A stretch of 64,000 nucleotides of DNA from Liolophura sinensis (Eukaryota; Mollusca; Polyplacophora; Chitonida; Chitonidae), in contig NC_088295.1 in assembly GCF_032854445.1 (NCBI RefSeq), positions 12,203,385 to 12,267,384 on the forward strand, written 5' to 3'. Positions 46,056 through 59,445 of the stretch are shown one piece after another. The notes under the pieces were generated by a model. The model was not told where the DNA came from. It ran no database searches and saw only the letters and a program-made list of their open reading frames with translations. The first letter of the stretch is position 1; every line of letters begins with the position of its first letter. A program made the translations under genes and the position numbers.

Positions 46056-46658
46056 GTATGCAGAAACTGTTTAATTGTCATGGTCATTCTGTATAAAACT
46101 GTTGACACGCTAATTCTATTTAAAACTGTCATGCTATACAACTCGTCTTTACTAACAGTGCTAGGATTTACATATAATTAACGGCAGGCGGTATGCAGTC
46201 TATGTGAGCACGTGCTTCACGCACTAAACAAGGAACTCTTGACAATCTTCACATATGACACAGCTCGCGCCTCACGTGTAGATCTAGAAACAAATGTCAA
46301 CGCATATACAACTGCGACGAAAATCAGTACAGGTATCATCAATCCTTTTCAGCATCTAATCCAGATGTGACAATTTAAATATGGGTTTAGTTAAAAATAT
46401 GTCACCTACTTCAGCTACGTAGGTCATACGTTATGAAAAGTCAGGTGTGTCTGTCAGTACTCACAACAGATGCCCTGGGACCAGCCGGTTATGGTATAAG
46501 GTGTGGATAATTACCGGTGCATAATGATGATCTGTTTGAGTTTTTAAACGAGGACTATAATTATATGTCTTATCTGTTTTGTCATGAATATTTAATTAAT
46601 GTGCAATAGAGGCTTTTTTCAGTATATACAACTATTACACTATCCTTAGGACATTACA

Positions 46659-46820
46659 AGGGGCCTCGATGACCAAGGGGGTTAGCGCGCCAGCACAGCG
46701 CAATGACCTAGGAGACTCTCACCAGTGATGTCGCTGTTAGCTTATCTTGACTTCCTCTGCGGACATACTCGGGAAGGCCTGCCAGCAACGTATGGCGTAA
46801 AACACCAATCAAATTTAATG
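46659..46820 (+). mobile_element. A-type SINE with internal deletion, plus half of an inverted pair
   Basis: Head GGGGCCTCGATGACCAAGGG through GGGAAGGCCTGCCAGCAACG, then directly the end GGCGTAAAACACCAATCAAA; about 90 bp of the body is missing. Confidence 0.85.
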
Positions 46821-46824
46821 TATT

Positions 46825-46985
46825 TATTTATTTGAGTGGCGGTTTACGCCGTACTCAAGAACATTTCACTTTAACGGCGGCCAGCATTATGGTTGGATGA
46901 AACCGGGCAGAGCCTGGTGGAAACCCACGACCATCCGCAGGTAGATAACAGACCTCCCCAGGTACGACCGGAGAGAACACCAATT
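46825..46985 (-). mobile_element. A-type SINE, 3' part, minus half of an inverted pair
   Basis: TTTACGCCGTACTCAAGAAC, GGCGGCCAGCATTATGG, CCACGACCATCCGCAGG and CGACCGGAGAG in reverse orientation, tail to tail with the preceding copy. Confidence 0.85.
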
Positions 46986-49900
46986 AGTTTATCAAATAAA
47001 TAAATAAATAAATAAATAGACATTACAAGAAAATTGTATTTAAAATCAAACACATGGTTTTATGCTACGTACCACTGATACTTAAACGGTCTCTCTTTCA
47101 TAAGCCTCAAGCCCATGGTGTATAGCTGGGCTTGCACAAGTGAGAAGGTGTGTCAAGAATGAATTGCTTGTACATGTAATATACCCATATAGTCAAATCG
47201 GTTCTTTTAGGCGTGGGAGATGGTTTCGTACTTACTGAGATCAGTGAACGTGTTGTAATCTGTTGTCTAAATGATTTTTGGGGGGAGGGGGGAAAAATGT
47301 CGCTTATAAAAAAAAAGATGGTGTGGGTCACTGGCAGAGCTGCCGCGTGGCGTAAAAAGTCTGTCATGTGTCACGTTGGAGTAACATGCATCATGTTAAT
47401 TACCATGTTTATTAAATGAGAATTTTTCCTTCAGAATCCTGCAGCTGATTATATATATATATATATATGAAGTCACAGAGACTTTTCAAAGGTAGCCTCA
47501 GATCGCAGTAAATTGTGCTAACACGAAGCCATCTAGTTTAGCATGCTATGGACAGATGGACCCAACATGTCATACATAACCTGTAGGTCTGTAGGCCTAT
47601 AATATAACCCTCCGCGCTATATCCACAGCGATAAAGTCGGACTCACAATAAAGGGCCAATCGCCCATATGCAACTACCACAGCTCTATCTAGACTTCGTG
47701 TTTTCACGTTACGTATTCTAATGTTTATAAAGCCTCATAAGAACAAAGCGTCACGGGGTATTGACTGACAGTGCCCCCCGCTAAGGAGCAGTGAGAACCC
47801 AGGCAGACGTTCTCTCTCACCCCTTAACCTTGCCGCCTCTCCACATAGCCTTTGTGTAAAATACCTATAAATACATAAATATAATTATTGCGGTAATTCG
47901 GCTCGACTACTGGCGTGAAATTGTTTTCTCGTTGACAGGCTGTGTGTAAGTGTGGGGTAATTGGGCCTAGACAGGTGTCAGTAGGTATTGCTAGACACGG
48001 ACTAATCCAAGCTGACAGCTCTCATCAGGTGCGAAGGTTAATTAAACTATCTAAATGCTGCTTATGTGTGTGTGTGTGTACAGCCTCAGGTACAGCAGTT
48101 TGTTCTCTCTGTTACATTATGACCCCACCTTCTTTCTGGGACTGTTGTATACAATATATAACAGTACGAGATATATCTTACGTATAGGTTTATAGGTTTA
48201 TATAATATAGGTTTATTACATTTTAGAGTACATTTCGTATCACTGCTGAGCACGGCGGTCTGACGTGTATGTGAATAAAACGACGAATACCGTCCCCCCC
48301 AACAACACAACTCTGTCTTGTCCCAAGCAAAGCTTATTCCATTATAATATACCCAGAAATGACATTTTCTTCTGTCAGACAGAATCCCCCACACACTGAT
48401 AATTTACATGTTTATATATGTCCGTAATCTGTCATCCCATTAATAACTCAGAGTTTTGACAAAGTGAGCAGACAAAAGTTTATATTGCTGTCAGAGAAGA
48501 CAGATCTTTGCTGTCTGGTGTGGGCAGACAGGTCGTGTTGTCTGATCGCAGCGCTGGTGGTCCTCCCTGGTCTCGGCTCATCAATACCCGAGACAGCGAG
48601 CGGCGAGCCGAGCCACGGACCAGATCCCTTCTGCCCTGTCATCAACACGTCATCAATCAAACTACTAATTTGTTGCTGTTAAAAATTACCTGGTAACTTA
48701 ATGTCCTTTTTACTTCTCAATACACAGCAAACCGACGCCAGAGAATTCCTGGTTTTTATAATGAACCGTTTTGCACTATGGACCAATTTACCATTCTAAC
48801 AACGATTAACCCTCCCTCCTCCCTATAATTGAACGTTAGATAATTCCCTACATGCCTGTCTTAATTAGAACGCATTTTCCTATTAATGTTTTCTATTCGA
48901 CCTAGCGGTGTATATGTCTACATGGCTATGTACTGGCTCCATCTTTGTTACAGATTGGTTGCTATTAATTTACAAATGGCATAACAGTACTGGGCAAGGG
49001 AGCAAGTGTGGCAAATTTTTCATTTTATCTATATAGTATAACTCTTATGTGAACCTAAATATGACCAAACATCGACTATGTCCTGCTTTCTCTTTTTTTA
49101 AATATATATCCCTCCAGGGATAGAACACGCCTGAAATAGGCTATATTCCCGCTGTAAATCAAGACTGTGTGTAACCATGTCCATAAGTATTGTTTGAGTG
49201 AATAAAAGAAAGAAAGCAAGAAAATGAACTCCAGAATCTGATATGACTGCTGTATATTAGTTAATAGCATTTAAATGTATGCTATTGATATATGCATGAT
49301 TTTACCTACAGTCAGACTGAGGCTATGTTCGCTGCATGGTGGCGTGTTCGAATCCAACTCTATCCTTTTGTGAACGGCCCTACATCCGGAGTTTTGTCAG
49401 GCACGTGGCTATACCTGTCGCGGTTTTGTTAATTCCCTGCGCAGCCAGATCAGAAACGTGACCGTTATCCTTGTGGATTTGTATTTAATAAAATAACGAC
49501 CAAATTCATGCGGAATGTAATTAATTTGATCTATATTTCGCACTATATCCAGAAATTCCGGGTATTCCACACTTTCCCGTCGTTTCCGGCTGTAAAATAT
49601 TCATCCATGATGCTGTTTGCACCATATAGGCTATACACCTGATGAACCACGTCGAGATTCAACATACACGGCCCACAGTTAGATCTATATATACATTTGG
49701 CAAGAAAAACACCTGATGAACCCGAAAGATTTCATTCTGGCTAATCGCAGAGTCGTCATATGATGCAGAGCAGATGGCAAACGTGATATATTACGATATG
49801 AATTCCGCTATAATGTTACCGTTCCGTCCCATTCGGAAGTATTACGATGAGCTCATGAATACAGACGAACACAGTTCTTGCTTACATTTACGTCTATATT

Positions 49901-50204
49901 CAGTCGTTCCTTAATTATGCACCACACGTAGGTAAGTACACAATACCGTAATTATTCAACTGTTAAAGACTAACTGCCAGTGTAAATCGATGCTAGTTGT
50001 TTTAACTGCTCAGACTGGCAACAATAAATCGGCACCATATTGTGGTGACCTCACGACCGAGGGCTCCATTCATCATAGCTAATTACCGGAAAACACGGGG
50101 AAAAAGTCATACGGTTTTCTGTGTATTCACCACAGTATCTACGTTGCGCAGTATATTAGCTTGGGGTTGGCTACGTATTTAAAGAAAGTATATCAGCGTG
50201 AAAA
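46986..50204. other. Intergenic with candidate regulatory islands
   Basis: No gene recognised. Contains (AT)n at about 47450-47467 and (GT)n at about 48063-48078, plus a GC-rich complex island at 48470-48690 with CATCAATCAAACTACTAATT. Confidence 0.4.
47740..48080. promoter_or_regulatory. Candidate cis-regulatory island
   Basis: Dense motif words: ACAGGTGTCA, CTAATCCAAGCTGACAGCTC, CATCAGGTGCGAAGG and TTAATTAA within about 130 bp (E-box, bicoid/Otx-like, Meis/TGIF-like, homeodomain). Inference only. Confidence 0.25.
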
Positions 50205-50990
50205 GACCAGAATGAGCTTGTTCTTGTCTTTCTGGTTGAAAAGGCCGGAATGAGTTAGTCCCTGAGTATTTGTTTGAATAGACCCGAATGAGTTAGTTCT
50301 TCATCTATCTGTTTAAATAGGCCCGAATGAGTTACATCCGGGTCTGTTCAAACAGATACAGAAGTACTAACTTATCCAAGCCTTTTCAAACAAATATACG
50401 AAGGACTAACTCATTCCGGCCTTGTCAGACCGGAATGAGTCAGCCCTTGTCTGTCTGTTCAAATAGGCCCGAATGAGTTAGTCCTTCGTCTGTCTGCTTA
50501 AATATGCCCGAATGGTTATTCCTTGACCTGTCAGTTTGAATAGGTCCGAATTAGTTATTCCTTCGTCTATCTGTTTGAATAGGCCCGAAAGAGTTAGTCC
50601 TTTTCTATCTGTCTGAAAAAGCCCGCATGAGTTAATCCTTCTCTGTCTGTTTGAACAGGCCAGAATGAGTTATTCCTTCGTCTGTCTGTTTGAATAGGGC
50701 CGAATGAGTTAGTGCTTGTGAGGATAACTGATAGTCCTTCTCTATCTGTTTGAACACGCCCTAATCAGTTAGTCCTTGTTTATCGGTTTGAACAGACCCG
50801 AATGAGTTAGTCCTTGTCTATCAATTTGGACCGGCCCGAGTCTGTCAGTTTGAATAGGCCGGAATGAGGTAGTCTCTGTCTATCAGTTTGAATAGACCCA
50901 AATGACTTAGTCCTTGTCTATTAGTTTGAACAGGCCCGAATGAGTTAGTCATTATCTATCACTTTGCGTCGGCCCTAATGAGTTAGATCT
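50205..50990. repeat. 38-39 bp minisatellite with an inverted block
   Basis: Unit GAATGAGTTAGTCCTTGTCT then ATCTGTTTGAATAGGCCC, about 20 copies. Units between about 50337 and 50424 are in the opposite orientation. Confidence 0.92.
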
Positions 50991-52120
50991 GTCAGGGTAG
51001 ATTGACACATATCGCTGTTTCATGGGGATATAATGACGTTACGTGAGTAAATAGAATTGCACCCCACCCCGAGCCGTCCTGAGAGGTGATTGGTCCTGAG
51101 AGGCCGTGAATGGGTCTACCAGCTGAGAAATCTCCACTGGTTGATGGTTTACCAATGATGAATCTCAGAATGGCAGTTCACCGGGTTAACGGAGATACCA
51201 GTCAGTCTTTTTGAACAGCTTCAAAAGAGAAGGCCTGCGTGTATTGTAGACGCCTGCATCCTTAACGACCGCTAAACATCCGGCATCTTCAAGAGTATCA
51301 CAGTATCCCAGTGAGCCTTATCCTGCCATTAGTCTATCGAAATGGTCAACAAACTGCAGGAAGTAAAGTACTCGGCTATTAACGTAAAGCACGAGATTCA
51401 ACCAACTTTACCCATACGCCATATGCATGCGGCAGCGATATAAGTGATGTCAAACCTGTGACAGCTGCCATTCCTTACACAACCCTTACGTGGTGGTCTC
51501 TTCCACATGTCACACGTGACCATTTGTCATATAAATAATGTATTATTGAGTACGGTGAATCACCCTAAATAAATTAATAAATACATGAATAAATAAAAAT
51601 CCTATGAAAACACTGATTTATTTGTAGGTGAATATCGTTCTGAAGAATACCTAGTATTTGATTTATATTTACACCAATGACTCTACCCTGCTCAGACAGA
51701 TTTTGCTTCATAACTATTTTGGACTTTAAATAAATACCTCGTACTATTCAGCATTGAGCAGTGTATTTCAAACAACTGGTAGATATATTTATTGTGTGTG
51801 TGGTTCCTGTAAACATTTATTTTGTACGACATTAGAACAAATAACCGCATACCGAAGTTTTTTTTGTGACACGTGCGAAAACGAATACGCCATTATCTCA
51901 TAAGTTTGGGACAATCTCAGTATTACAAACCTGTATTTTACTCCACCTTGTAGGATCTAGGAAAACACCTGGTTGATCTAGGAAACAGGCATAGGCCAGT
52001 ACGATACCGTGTACATGAACTCCGTATAGGCAGACGACACTGGTAGAAGTTTGAGATAACAAGACAAGCAAGGTACGTTTCCAGCGTGCACTTTATTATA
52101 GTTCTATATATATATGTATG

Positions 52121-52179
<59 letters not shown>

Positions 52180-54149
52180 CAGCTGTCTTCAACTGAGAGA
52201 GGATTGGTTGGGTTACCTGTTACATAGCCTGAAGTAAGTATCGGTCGAGATTCGATGTACTAGCTACGGTCATTATTTGACAATTAGTAAACGCACAGCT
52301 TCTAATGTACATGTAGTTGTTTGCTGACTGCGTATATTATACGTTCATCGAATCTTTGGGGGGCTCCATGTCGCTCCCTGGCACACACCCGACCCCCTCG
52401 CCCGGGCGCTAGACCTAGCCATGTGACCGTAGCTGGTTATAAAGGGGCCCTAGCCGTCATCCACTACGACTGGGCCATGGTTGTGTGCTTGTCTGACAAG
52501 GTCTGACAAATGATAAGCACAGGGACTTGTTCAGTCGTTTTAGAGCTGCCAATTTTCAGTGTAGGGGCTGACCTAGTCCCCTGCCAGGTGAGAGCGAACA
52601 ATAATCCACTTGAGGAGCTGAGGCCCATCCATCAGAGCCCGCCTTTCATCTGACAAGTCTATAGACACACATAAACATCTTATCAACAAATGTGACAGGA
52701 GGGATCACTCTAGCAGAGCAGTAGTCCTTCATCAGATAGACAGCTATAGTCTGTTACACATCACACGGCTATAGTCTGTCACCCACGGAGACAGCTATAG
52801 TCTATCACGGAAAATGGTAAACCGACTGTACACATTTATTTTTAGCTGGTACCTAAGAGAAAAAATACGGTTTCCGGACTGTTCTGTTGGAGAATCTATA
52901 CATTATATCAAACCAACCTTCTACACGTAATATCCCGTCCGAATAAATTATAATCACAGCATAGGCATAGGCTTTGTACAATAGCTCAATTCAACATATC
53001 TACAGAGCCATTCATATTAAAACATCAATGAACGCTGTACTCTTGTCCATTGTTTTTCACATTGCAAGTCACATGCTTGCACAACAATGTTGCATAATGA
53101 ATGTTTGTAGAGTTAAAAAGACAAATCCATATTTCATATATACGCTTTACCTAATCAGGCTATACAGTTTCGCTTGTCTTACTTTCAAACCAGCGGATAG
53201 TGGTTGGCTCTGTCAGGTTTCCTCCCACCATAATGCTGGCCGCCGTCGTAGGTATATTACCTACAGTGATGTTAAATATCAGGGATAACTCCAGCTGTCC
53301 TGGTCGGCTGTATGTTAGCATACACTGTGTTTAGCTGGTATCTTCGACATGACGAATCATTCGACAGTACTGTAAATATGTTAGCGTTCATCTCGGTCCA
53401 CTGCATGCATAGAAGACACCATGGAGATATAAATGTTAAATCCCTAGCAAACAAAATCAGTATTAAAATTCTGTATGTTTTGATTCTCATTAGTAGTGGG
53501 GGGGGGGGTCACAATGTCAGGGTTTTATATTCAGATTCCACTCAGAAGCCATGGTCGGCATTTCGTTGCGACAGATGGCTGCGAGACGTTTCACAGCCAA
53601 GCTTTGGTACTGACGAGAGTAGATGGGAATGTTGGACAGATTGAACATGTTCTACCATTCGGAATGCATTAGGCATTCGCTGATTGTTGCTCATTTAAGA
53701 AATGCATTATAGTCATACGAACACTGACTAATCCAAACCAGTTGGGCTGAAATGTTGATCGCTCAGCGCTCGTGTCTTTTTAGATATTGTTGTTGACGCT
53801 GTCTGACAGTCTCAATGGAAGTAGGCCTGAAGACAGTACTGACAAGCGAGTGGAAAGTTGTCGCCAGGGGACAATGTCCTGTGCTTATGAAGTTATATCT
53901 TACATATTCCATCCGATAAAAATAATCAGTCATTCTGTTAGAGTGACATCAATAAGCCTGATTCACGAGAGCAGTAATCTACGTGCACATTATTTTTGTT
54001 GTATTAAGTGATTTTCTATATGTCAGGTTTGTGGAGGCATGTGAATGACTTAGATGTGTGAAGAAAAAACTAGGTACACTGGAAGCACTGATACTGCAAA
54101 GAGTCACCTCTCTTTGTCCAGGATCACCTGGAATTCTGTGTAATTAAGA
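50991..54149. other. Non-coding part of duplication copy 1
   Basis: No gene recognised. A SINE tail remnant lies at about 51538-51600, an (AT)n run at about 52120-52174, and an A-type SINE fragment at about 53200-53252 (TTTCCTCCCACCATAATGC). Confidence 0.5.
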
Positions 54150-54582
54150 TGTTGTATTGTGAATGTTAGCAGGCCTTACACATAATCTGTTTTAATTTGG
54201 TCTTGCAGTGGAACTGTAGGCTTCGTGACCACCTACTGTTTTAATCCACCGCAACGCTGCATATCTGGACCAGTCATGTACGTTACTGTTAGAATTATAT
54301 ATCTGTAAACCTTGTTAAAACTTGTTTGTTACTATCCAGTATGTTTAGTACTCTGGGTAAAAGGTACCCAGAGCCCCCGGAACCACCGACTCTGCGATAC
54401 AACTGTGCCATAGCTGAAGTTACGCCAGCTAGTGTGAATCTGTCTAATTTACATGTGCATGTTTTCCTATCGTTCATGAAGTGTTCAGTGCATAAGTAAA
54501 TCCTGCCTTGAGTGTTCCTGATTGCAAATCGTGACCAGTATCAATATCTGGTGGAGTACAACCCGAGCAATTAGGGCCTTCT

Positions 54583-54915
54583 GTGTTCCTAAACTTTCCC
54601 GTGTACCAGAGAGAAGACATCGGCTGTGAATTAATTAAGATGACCAACATGACAGTGCCAAGCATAGATGTGTACCAGATTATCAGCATGTTAGGGGTAA
54701 GCCTACACCCGACACACTGGTCACTTCAGCACCATAATGGGCAGTCTATGCAGGTTACCTTCACCTGGGGTAGACTACCAGAGACACAGCTGACAACCAG
54801 CGTTTGTTCTATCAAGAAATCCTCTTCAACCATTCGCCGTGACCAACTGAGAAGGTCAGCATATCAGCAGCGAATCAACAAATGTACAGAAGCTGGGAAT
54901 GGAAGAGTGAGGTGA
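54583..54915 (+). pseudogene. Internal ORF 1 of LTR-like element, copy 1
   Basis: Open frame with first ATG at 54640. Same product as the copy-2 frame 59446-59838, except that one extra G upstream closes the frame earlier at its 5' end. It has a basic stretch SSSTIRRDQLRRSAYQQRIN. Confidence 0.4.
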
Positions 54916-55232
54916 ATACAAGCTGTAAAGCGGTGCAGACACAGAATGTGACAGGTGTGACTGTTTCTACACAGGTTACCTATCCAACAGAGAATGCCTC
55001 CTGCCAAACAGAGACGGATGAGTTGGTAGGCAAACGGAATCCTGTGCCAACCATATCGTCAAATGAACATTGTACCTTGACGACAGGACCCAAAGTCACA
55101 GAGAAGATTTTGAAGCGCAGGTTTTATTGCGGTTCTGACCACTTTCTGATTAAGTGGCAGAACCAGCCTTACAGATGTAATGAATGGGTGGCTAGAGCTA
55201 ACCTGGACAGAAGTGATCTGAAATACTTGTAA
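54882..55232 (+). pseudogene. Internal ORF 2 of LTR-like element, copy 1 (early stop)
   Basis: Same as copy-2 ORF 59805-60215, but ends early after DLKYL because CAA became TAA. Carries the chromodomain-like segment. Confidence 0.45.
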
Positions 55233-55306
55233 CAAAATGAAGATCGCATCCCAGGACCGAGAGAAACAGCCGTTCACTCTGTAATACTGCCCCGTGACAA
55301 CTGACA

Positions 55307-55506
55307 NNNNNNNNNNNNNNNNNNNNNNNNNNNNNNNNNNNNNNNNNNNNNNNNNNNNNNNNNNNNNNNNNNNNNNNNNNNNNNNNNNNNNNNNNNNNNN
55401 NNNNNNNNNNNNNNNNNNNNNNNNNNNNNNNNNNNNNNNNNNNNNNNNNNNNNNNNNNNNNNNNNNNNNNNNNNNNNNNNNNNNNNNNNNNNNNNNNNNN
55501 NNNNNN
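55307..55506. other. Assembly gap, 200 N
   Basis: Exactly 200 N, abutted on both sides by copies of the same ~4.6-kb sequence. Confidence 0.99.
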
Positions 55507-56909
55507 TCCTTCTCTATCTGTTTGAACACGCCCTAATCAGTTAGTCCTTGTTTATCGGTTTGAACAGACCCGAATGAGTTAGTCCTTGTCTATCAATTTG
55601 GACCGGCCCGAGTCTGTCAGTTTGAATAGGCCGGAATGAGGTAGTAGTTTGAATAGACCCCGAATGACTTAGTCCTTGTCTATTAGTTTGAATAGACCCG
55701 AATGACTTAGTCCTTGTCTATTAGTTTGAACAGGCCCGAATGAGTTAGTCATTATCTATCACTTTGCGTCGGCCCTAATGAGTTAGATCTGTTAGGGTAG
55801 ATTGACACATATCGCTGTTTCATGGGGATATAATGACGTTACGTGAGTAAATAGAATTGCACCCCACCCCGAGCCGTCCTGAGAGGTGATTGGTCCTGAG
55901 AGGCCGTGAATGGGTCTACCAGCTGAGAAATCTCCACTGGTTGATGGTTTACCAATGATGAATCTCAGAATGGCAGTTCACCGGGTTAACGGAGATACCA
56001 GTCAGTCTTTTTGAACAGCTTCAAAAGAGAAGGCCTGCGTGTATTGTAGACGCCTGCATCCTTAACGACCGCTAAACATCCGGCATCTTCAAGAGTATCA
56101 CAGTATCCCAGTGAGCCTTATCCTGCCATTAGTCTATCGAAATGGTCAACAAACTGCAGGAAGTAAAGTACTCGGCTATTAACGTAAAGCACGAGATTCA
56201 ACCAACTTTACCCATACGCCATATGCACGCGGCAGCGATATAAGTGATGTCAAACCTGTGACAGCTGCCATTCCTTACACAACCCTTACGTGGTGGTCTC
56301 TTCCACGTGTCACACGTGACCATTTGTCATATAAATAATGTATTATTGAGTACGATGAATCACCCTAAATAAATTAATAAATACATGAATAAAATAAAAA
56401 TCCCTTGAAAACACTGATTTATTTTTAGGTGAATATCGTTCTGAAGAATACCTAGTATTTGATTTATATTTACACCAATGACTCCTACCCTCCTCAGACA
56501 GATTTTGCTTCATAACTAATTTTGGACTTTAAATAAATACCTCGTGCTATTTCAGCATTGAGCAGTGTATTTCAAACAACTGGTAGATATATTTATTGTG
56601 TGTGTGGTTCCTGTAAACATTTATTTTGTACGACATTAGAACAAATAACCGCATACCGAAGTTTTTTTTTGTGACCACGTGCGAAAACGAATACGCCATT
56701 ATCTCATAAGTTTGGGACAATCTCAGTATTACAAACCTGTATTTTACTCCACTTGTAGGATCTAGGAAACACCTGGTTGATCTAGGAAACAGGCATAGGC
56801 CAGTACGATACCGTGTACATGAACTCCGTATAGGCAGACGACACTGGTAGCAGTTTGAGATAACAAGACAAGCAAGGTACGGTTCCCAGCGTGCACTTTA
56901 TTATAGTTC

Positions 56910-56914
<5 letters not shown>

Positions 56915-56950
<36 letters not shown>

Positions 56951-56971
56951 ACAAATATATATATATATATG

Positions 56972-57014
<43 letters not shown>

Positions 57015-57041
57015 ATATATATATGACAAATATATATATAT

Positions 57042-57073
<32 letters not shown>

Positions 57074-57074
57074 A
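56915..57074. repeat. (AT)n microsatellite with GACAAAT interruptions
   Basis: About 160 bp here against about 60 bp in copy 1 (52120-52174). The Ile/Tyr-alternating frames across it are artefacts. Confidence 0.95.
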
Positions 57075-59074
57075 TTTCAGCTGTCTTCAACTGAGAGAGG
57101 ATTGGTTGGGTTACCTGTTACATAGCCTGAAGTAAGTATCGGTCGAGATTCCGATGTACTCGCTACGGTCATTGTTTGACAATTAGTAAACGTACAGTTT
57201 CTAATGTACATGTAGTTGTTTGCTGACTGCGTATATTATACGTTCATCGAATCTTTGGGGGGGGGGGGGCTCCATGTCGGTCCCTGGCACACACCCGACC
57301 CCCCTCGCCCGGGCGCTAGGACCTAGCCATGTGACCGTAGCTGGTTATAAAGGGGGCCCTAGCCGTCATCCACTACGACTGGGCCATGGTTGTGTGCTTG
57401 TCTGACAAGGTCTGACAAATGATAAGCACAGGGACTTGTTCAGTCGTTTTAGAGCTGCCAATTTTCAGTGTAGGGGCTGACCTAGTCCCCTGCCAGGTGA
57501 GAGCGAACAATAATCCACTTGAGGAGCTGAGGCCCATCCATCAGAGCCGCCTTTCATCTGACAAGTCTATAGACACACATAAACATCTTATCAACAAATG
57601 TGACAGGAGGGATCACTCTAGCAGAGCAGTAGTCCTTCATCAGATAGACAGCTATAGTCTGTTACACATCACACGGCTATAGTCTGTCACCCACGGAGAC
57701 AGCTATAGTCTATCACGGAAAATGGTAAACCGACTGTACACATTTATTTTTAGCTGGTACCTAGAGAAAAAATACGGTTTCCGGACTGTTCTGTTGGAGA
57801 ATCTATACATTATATCAAACAACCTTCTACACGTAATATCCCCGTCCGAATTAAATTATAATCGCAGCATAGGCATATGCTTTGTACAATAGCTCAATTC
57901 AACATATCTACAGAGCCATTCATATTAAAACATCAATGAACGCTGTACTCTTGTCCATTGTTTTTCACATTGCAAGTCACATGCTTGCACAACAATGTTG
58001 CATAATGAATGTTTGTAGAGTTAAAAAGACAAATCCCATATTTCATATATACGCTTTACCTAATCAGGCTATACAGTTTCGCTTGTCTTACTTTCAAACC
58101 AGCGGATAGTGGTTGGCTCTGTCAGGTTTCCTCCCACCATAATGCTGGCCGCCGTCGTAGGTATATTACCTACAGTGATGTTAAATATCAGGAATAACTC
58201 CAGCTGTCCTGGTCGGCTGTATGTTAGCATACACTGTGTTTAGCTGGTATCTTCGACATGACGAATCATTCGACAGTACTGTAAATATGTTAGCGTTCAT
58301 CTCGGTCCACTGCATGCATAGAAGACACCATGGAGATATAAATGTTAAATCCCTAGCAAACAAAATCAGTATTAAAATTGTGTATGTTTTGATTCGCATT
58401 AGTAGGGCATTAGTAGGGGGGTCACAATGTCAGGGTTTTATATTCAGGTTCCACTTAGAAGCCATGGTCGGCATTTCGTTGCGACAGATCGCTGCGAGAC
58501 GTTTCACAGCCAAGCTTTGGTACTGACGAGAGTAGATGGCAATGTTGGGCAGATTGAACATGTTCTACCATTCGGAATGCATTAGGCATTCGTTGATTGT
58601 TGCTCATTTAAGAAATGCATTATAGTCATACGAACACTGACTAATCCAAACCAGTTGGGCTGAAATGTTGATCGCTCAGCGCTCGTGTCTTTTTAGATAT
58701 TGTTGTTGACACTGTCTGACAGTCTCAATGGAAGTAGGCCTGAAGACAGTATTGACAAGCGAGTGGAAAGTTGTTGCCAGGGGACAATGTCCTGTGCTTA
58801 TGAAGTTCCATCTGATAAAATTAATCAGTCATTCTGTTAGAGTGACATCAATAAGCCTACCTTTGCTCCTTTTCGTCTGTACCTGATTCACGAGAGCAGT
58901 AATCTACGTGCACATTATTTTTGTTGTATTAAGTGATTTTCTATATGTCAGGTTTGTGGAGGCATGTGAATGACTTAGATGTGTGAAGAAAAAACTAGGT
59001 ACACTGGAAGCACTGATACTGCAAAGAGTCACCTCTCTCTGTCCAGGATCACCTGGAATTCTGTGTAATTAAGA

Positions 59075-59310
59075 TGTTGTATTGTGAATGTTAGCAGGCC
59101 TTACACATAATCTGTTTTAATTTGGTCTTGCATTGGAACTGTAGGCTTGGTGACCACCTACTGTTTTAATCCACCGCAACGCTGCATATCTGGACCAGTC
59201 ATGTACGTTACTGTTAGAATTATATATCTGTAAACCTTGTTAAACTTGTTTGTTACTATCCAGTATGTTTAGTACTCTGGGTAAAAGGTACCCAGAGCCC
59301 CCGGAACCAC
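59075..59310 (+). repeat. Left LTR-like repeat
   Basis: Shares TGTTAGCAGGCCTTACACAT, GACCACCTACTGTTTTA and CCACCGCAACGCTGCATAT with the right repeat. Contains a TATATA word near 59220. Confidence 0.75.
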
Positions 59311-59423
59311 CGACTCTGCGATACAACTGTGCCATAGCTGAAGTTACACCAGCTAGTGTGAATCTGTCTAATTTACATGTGCATGTTTTCCTATCGTTCA
59401 TGAAGTGTTCAGTGCATAAGTAA
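59265..59423 (+). other. Short ORF, 52 codons, spanning the left-repeat boundary
   Basis: ATG at 59265, TAA at 59421-59423. Encodes a Pro/Glu-rich start (KRYPEPPEPPTLRY). Present intact in both duplication copies (54341-54499). It may be a first exon, since its end has a possible donor CATAA/GTAAAT. Unproven. Confidence 0.25.
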
Positions 59424-59445
59424 ATCCTGCCTTGAGTGTTCCTGA

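Larger units (their letters stand above)
50734..55306. repeat. Large duplication, copy 1
   Basis: Matches 55507 onward almost base for base, starting inside the minisatellite (TCCTTCTCTATCTG) and running to the N gap. Differences are point changes, homopolymer changes, AT-microsatellite length and a few indels. Confidence 0.95.
54150..55306 (+). mobile_element. LTR-like element, copy 1, truncated by the gap
   Basis: The left direct repeat is 54150-54386, preceded by AATTAAGA (54142-54149). The internal region continues to the N gap; the right repeat is not present. Same insertion as 59075-60885. Confidence 0.6.

Noticed and set aside
51938-52192. Ile-Tyr repeat frames (also 12708-13075 and 56782-57094)
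   Set aside because: Translation of AT microsatellites.
55633-55654. let-7-like word TGAGGTAGTAGTTTGAATAG (18 of 22 positions match let-7)
   Set aside because: It is created by a deletion inside the 38-bp minisatellite (copy 1 reads TGAGGTAGTCTCTGTC at the same place), and there is no complementary arm to form a miRNA hairpin.
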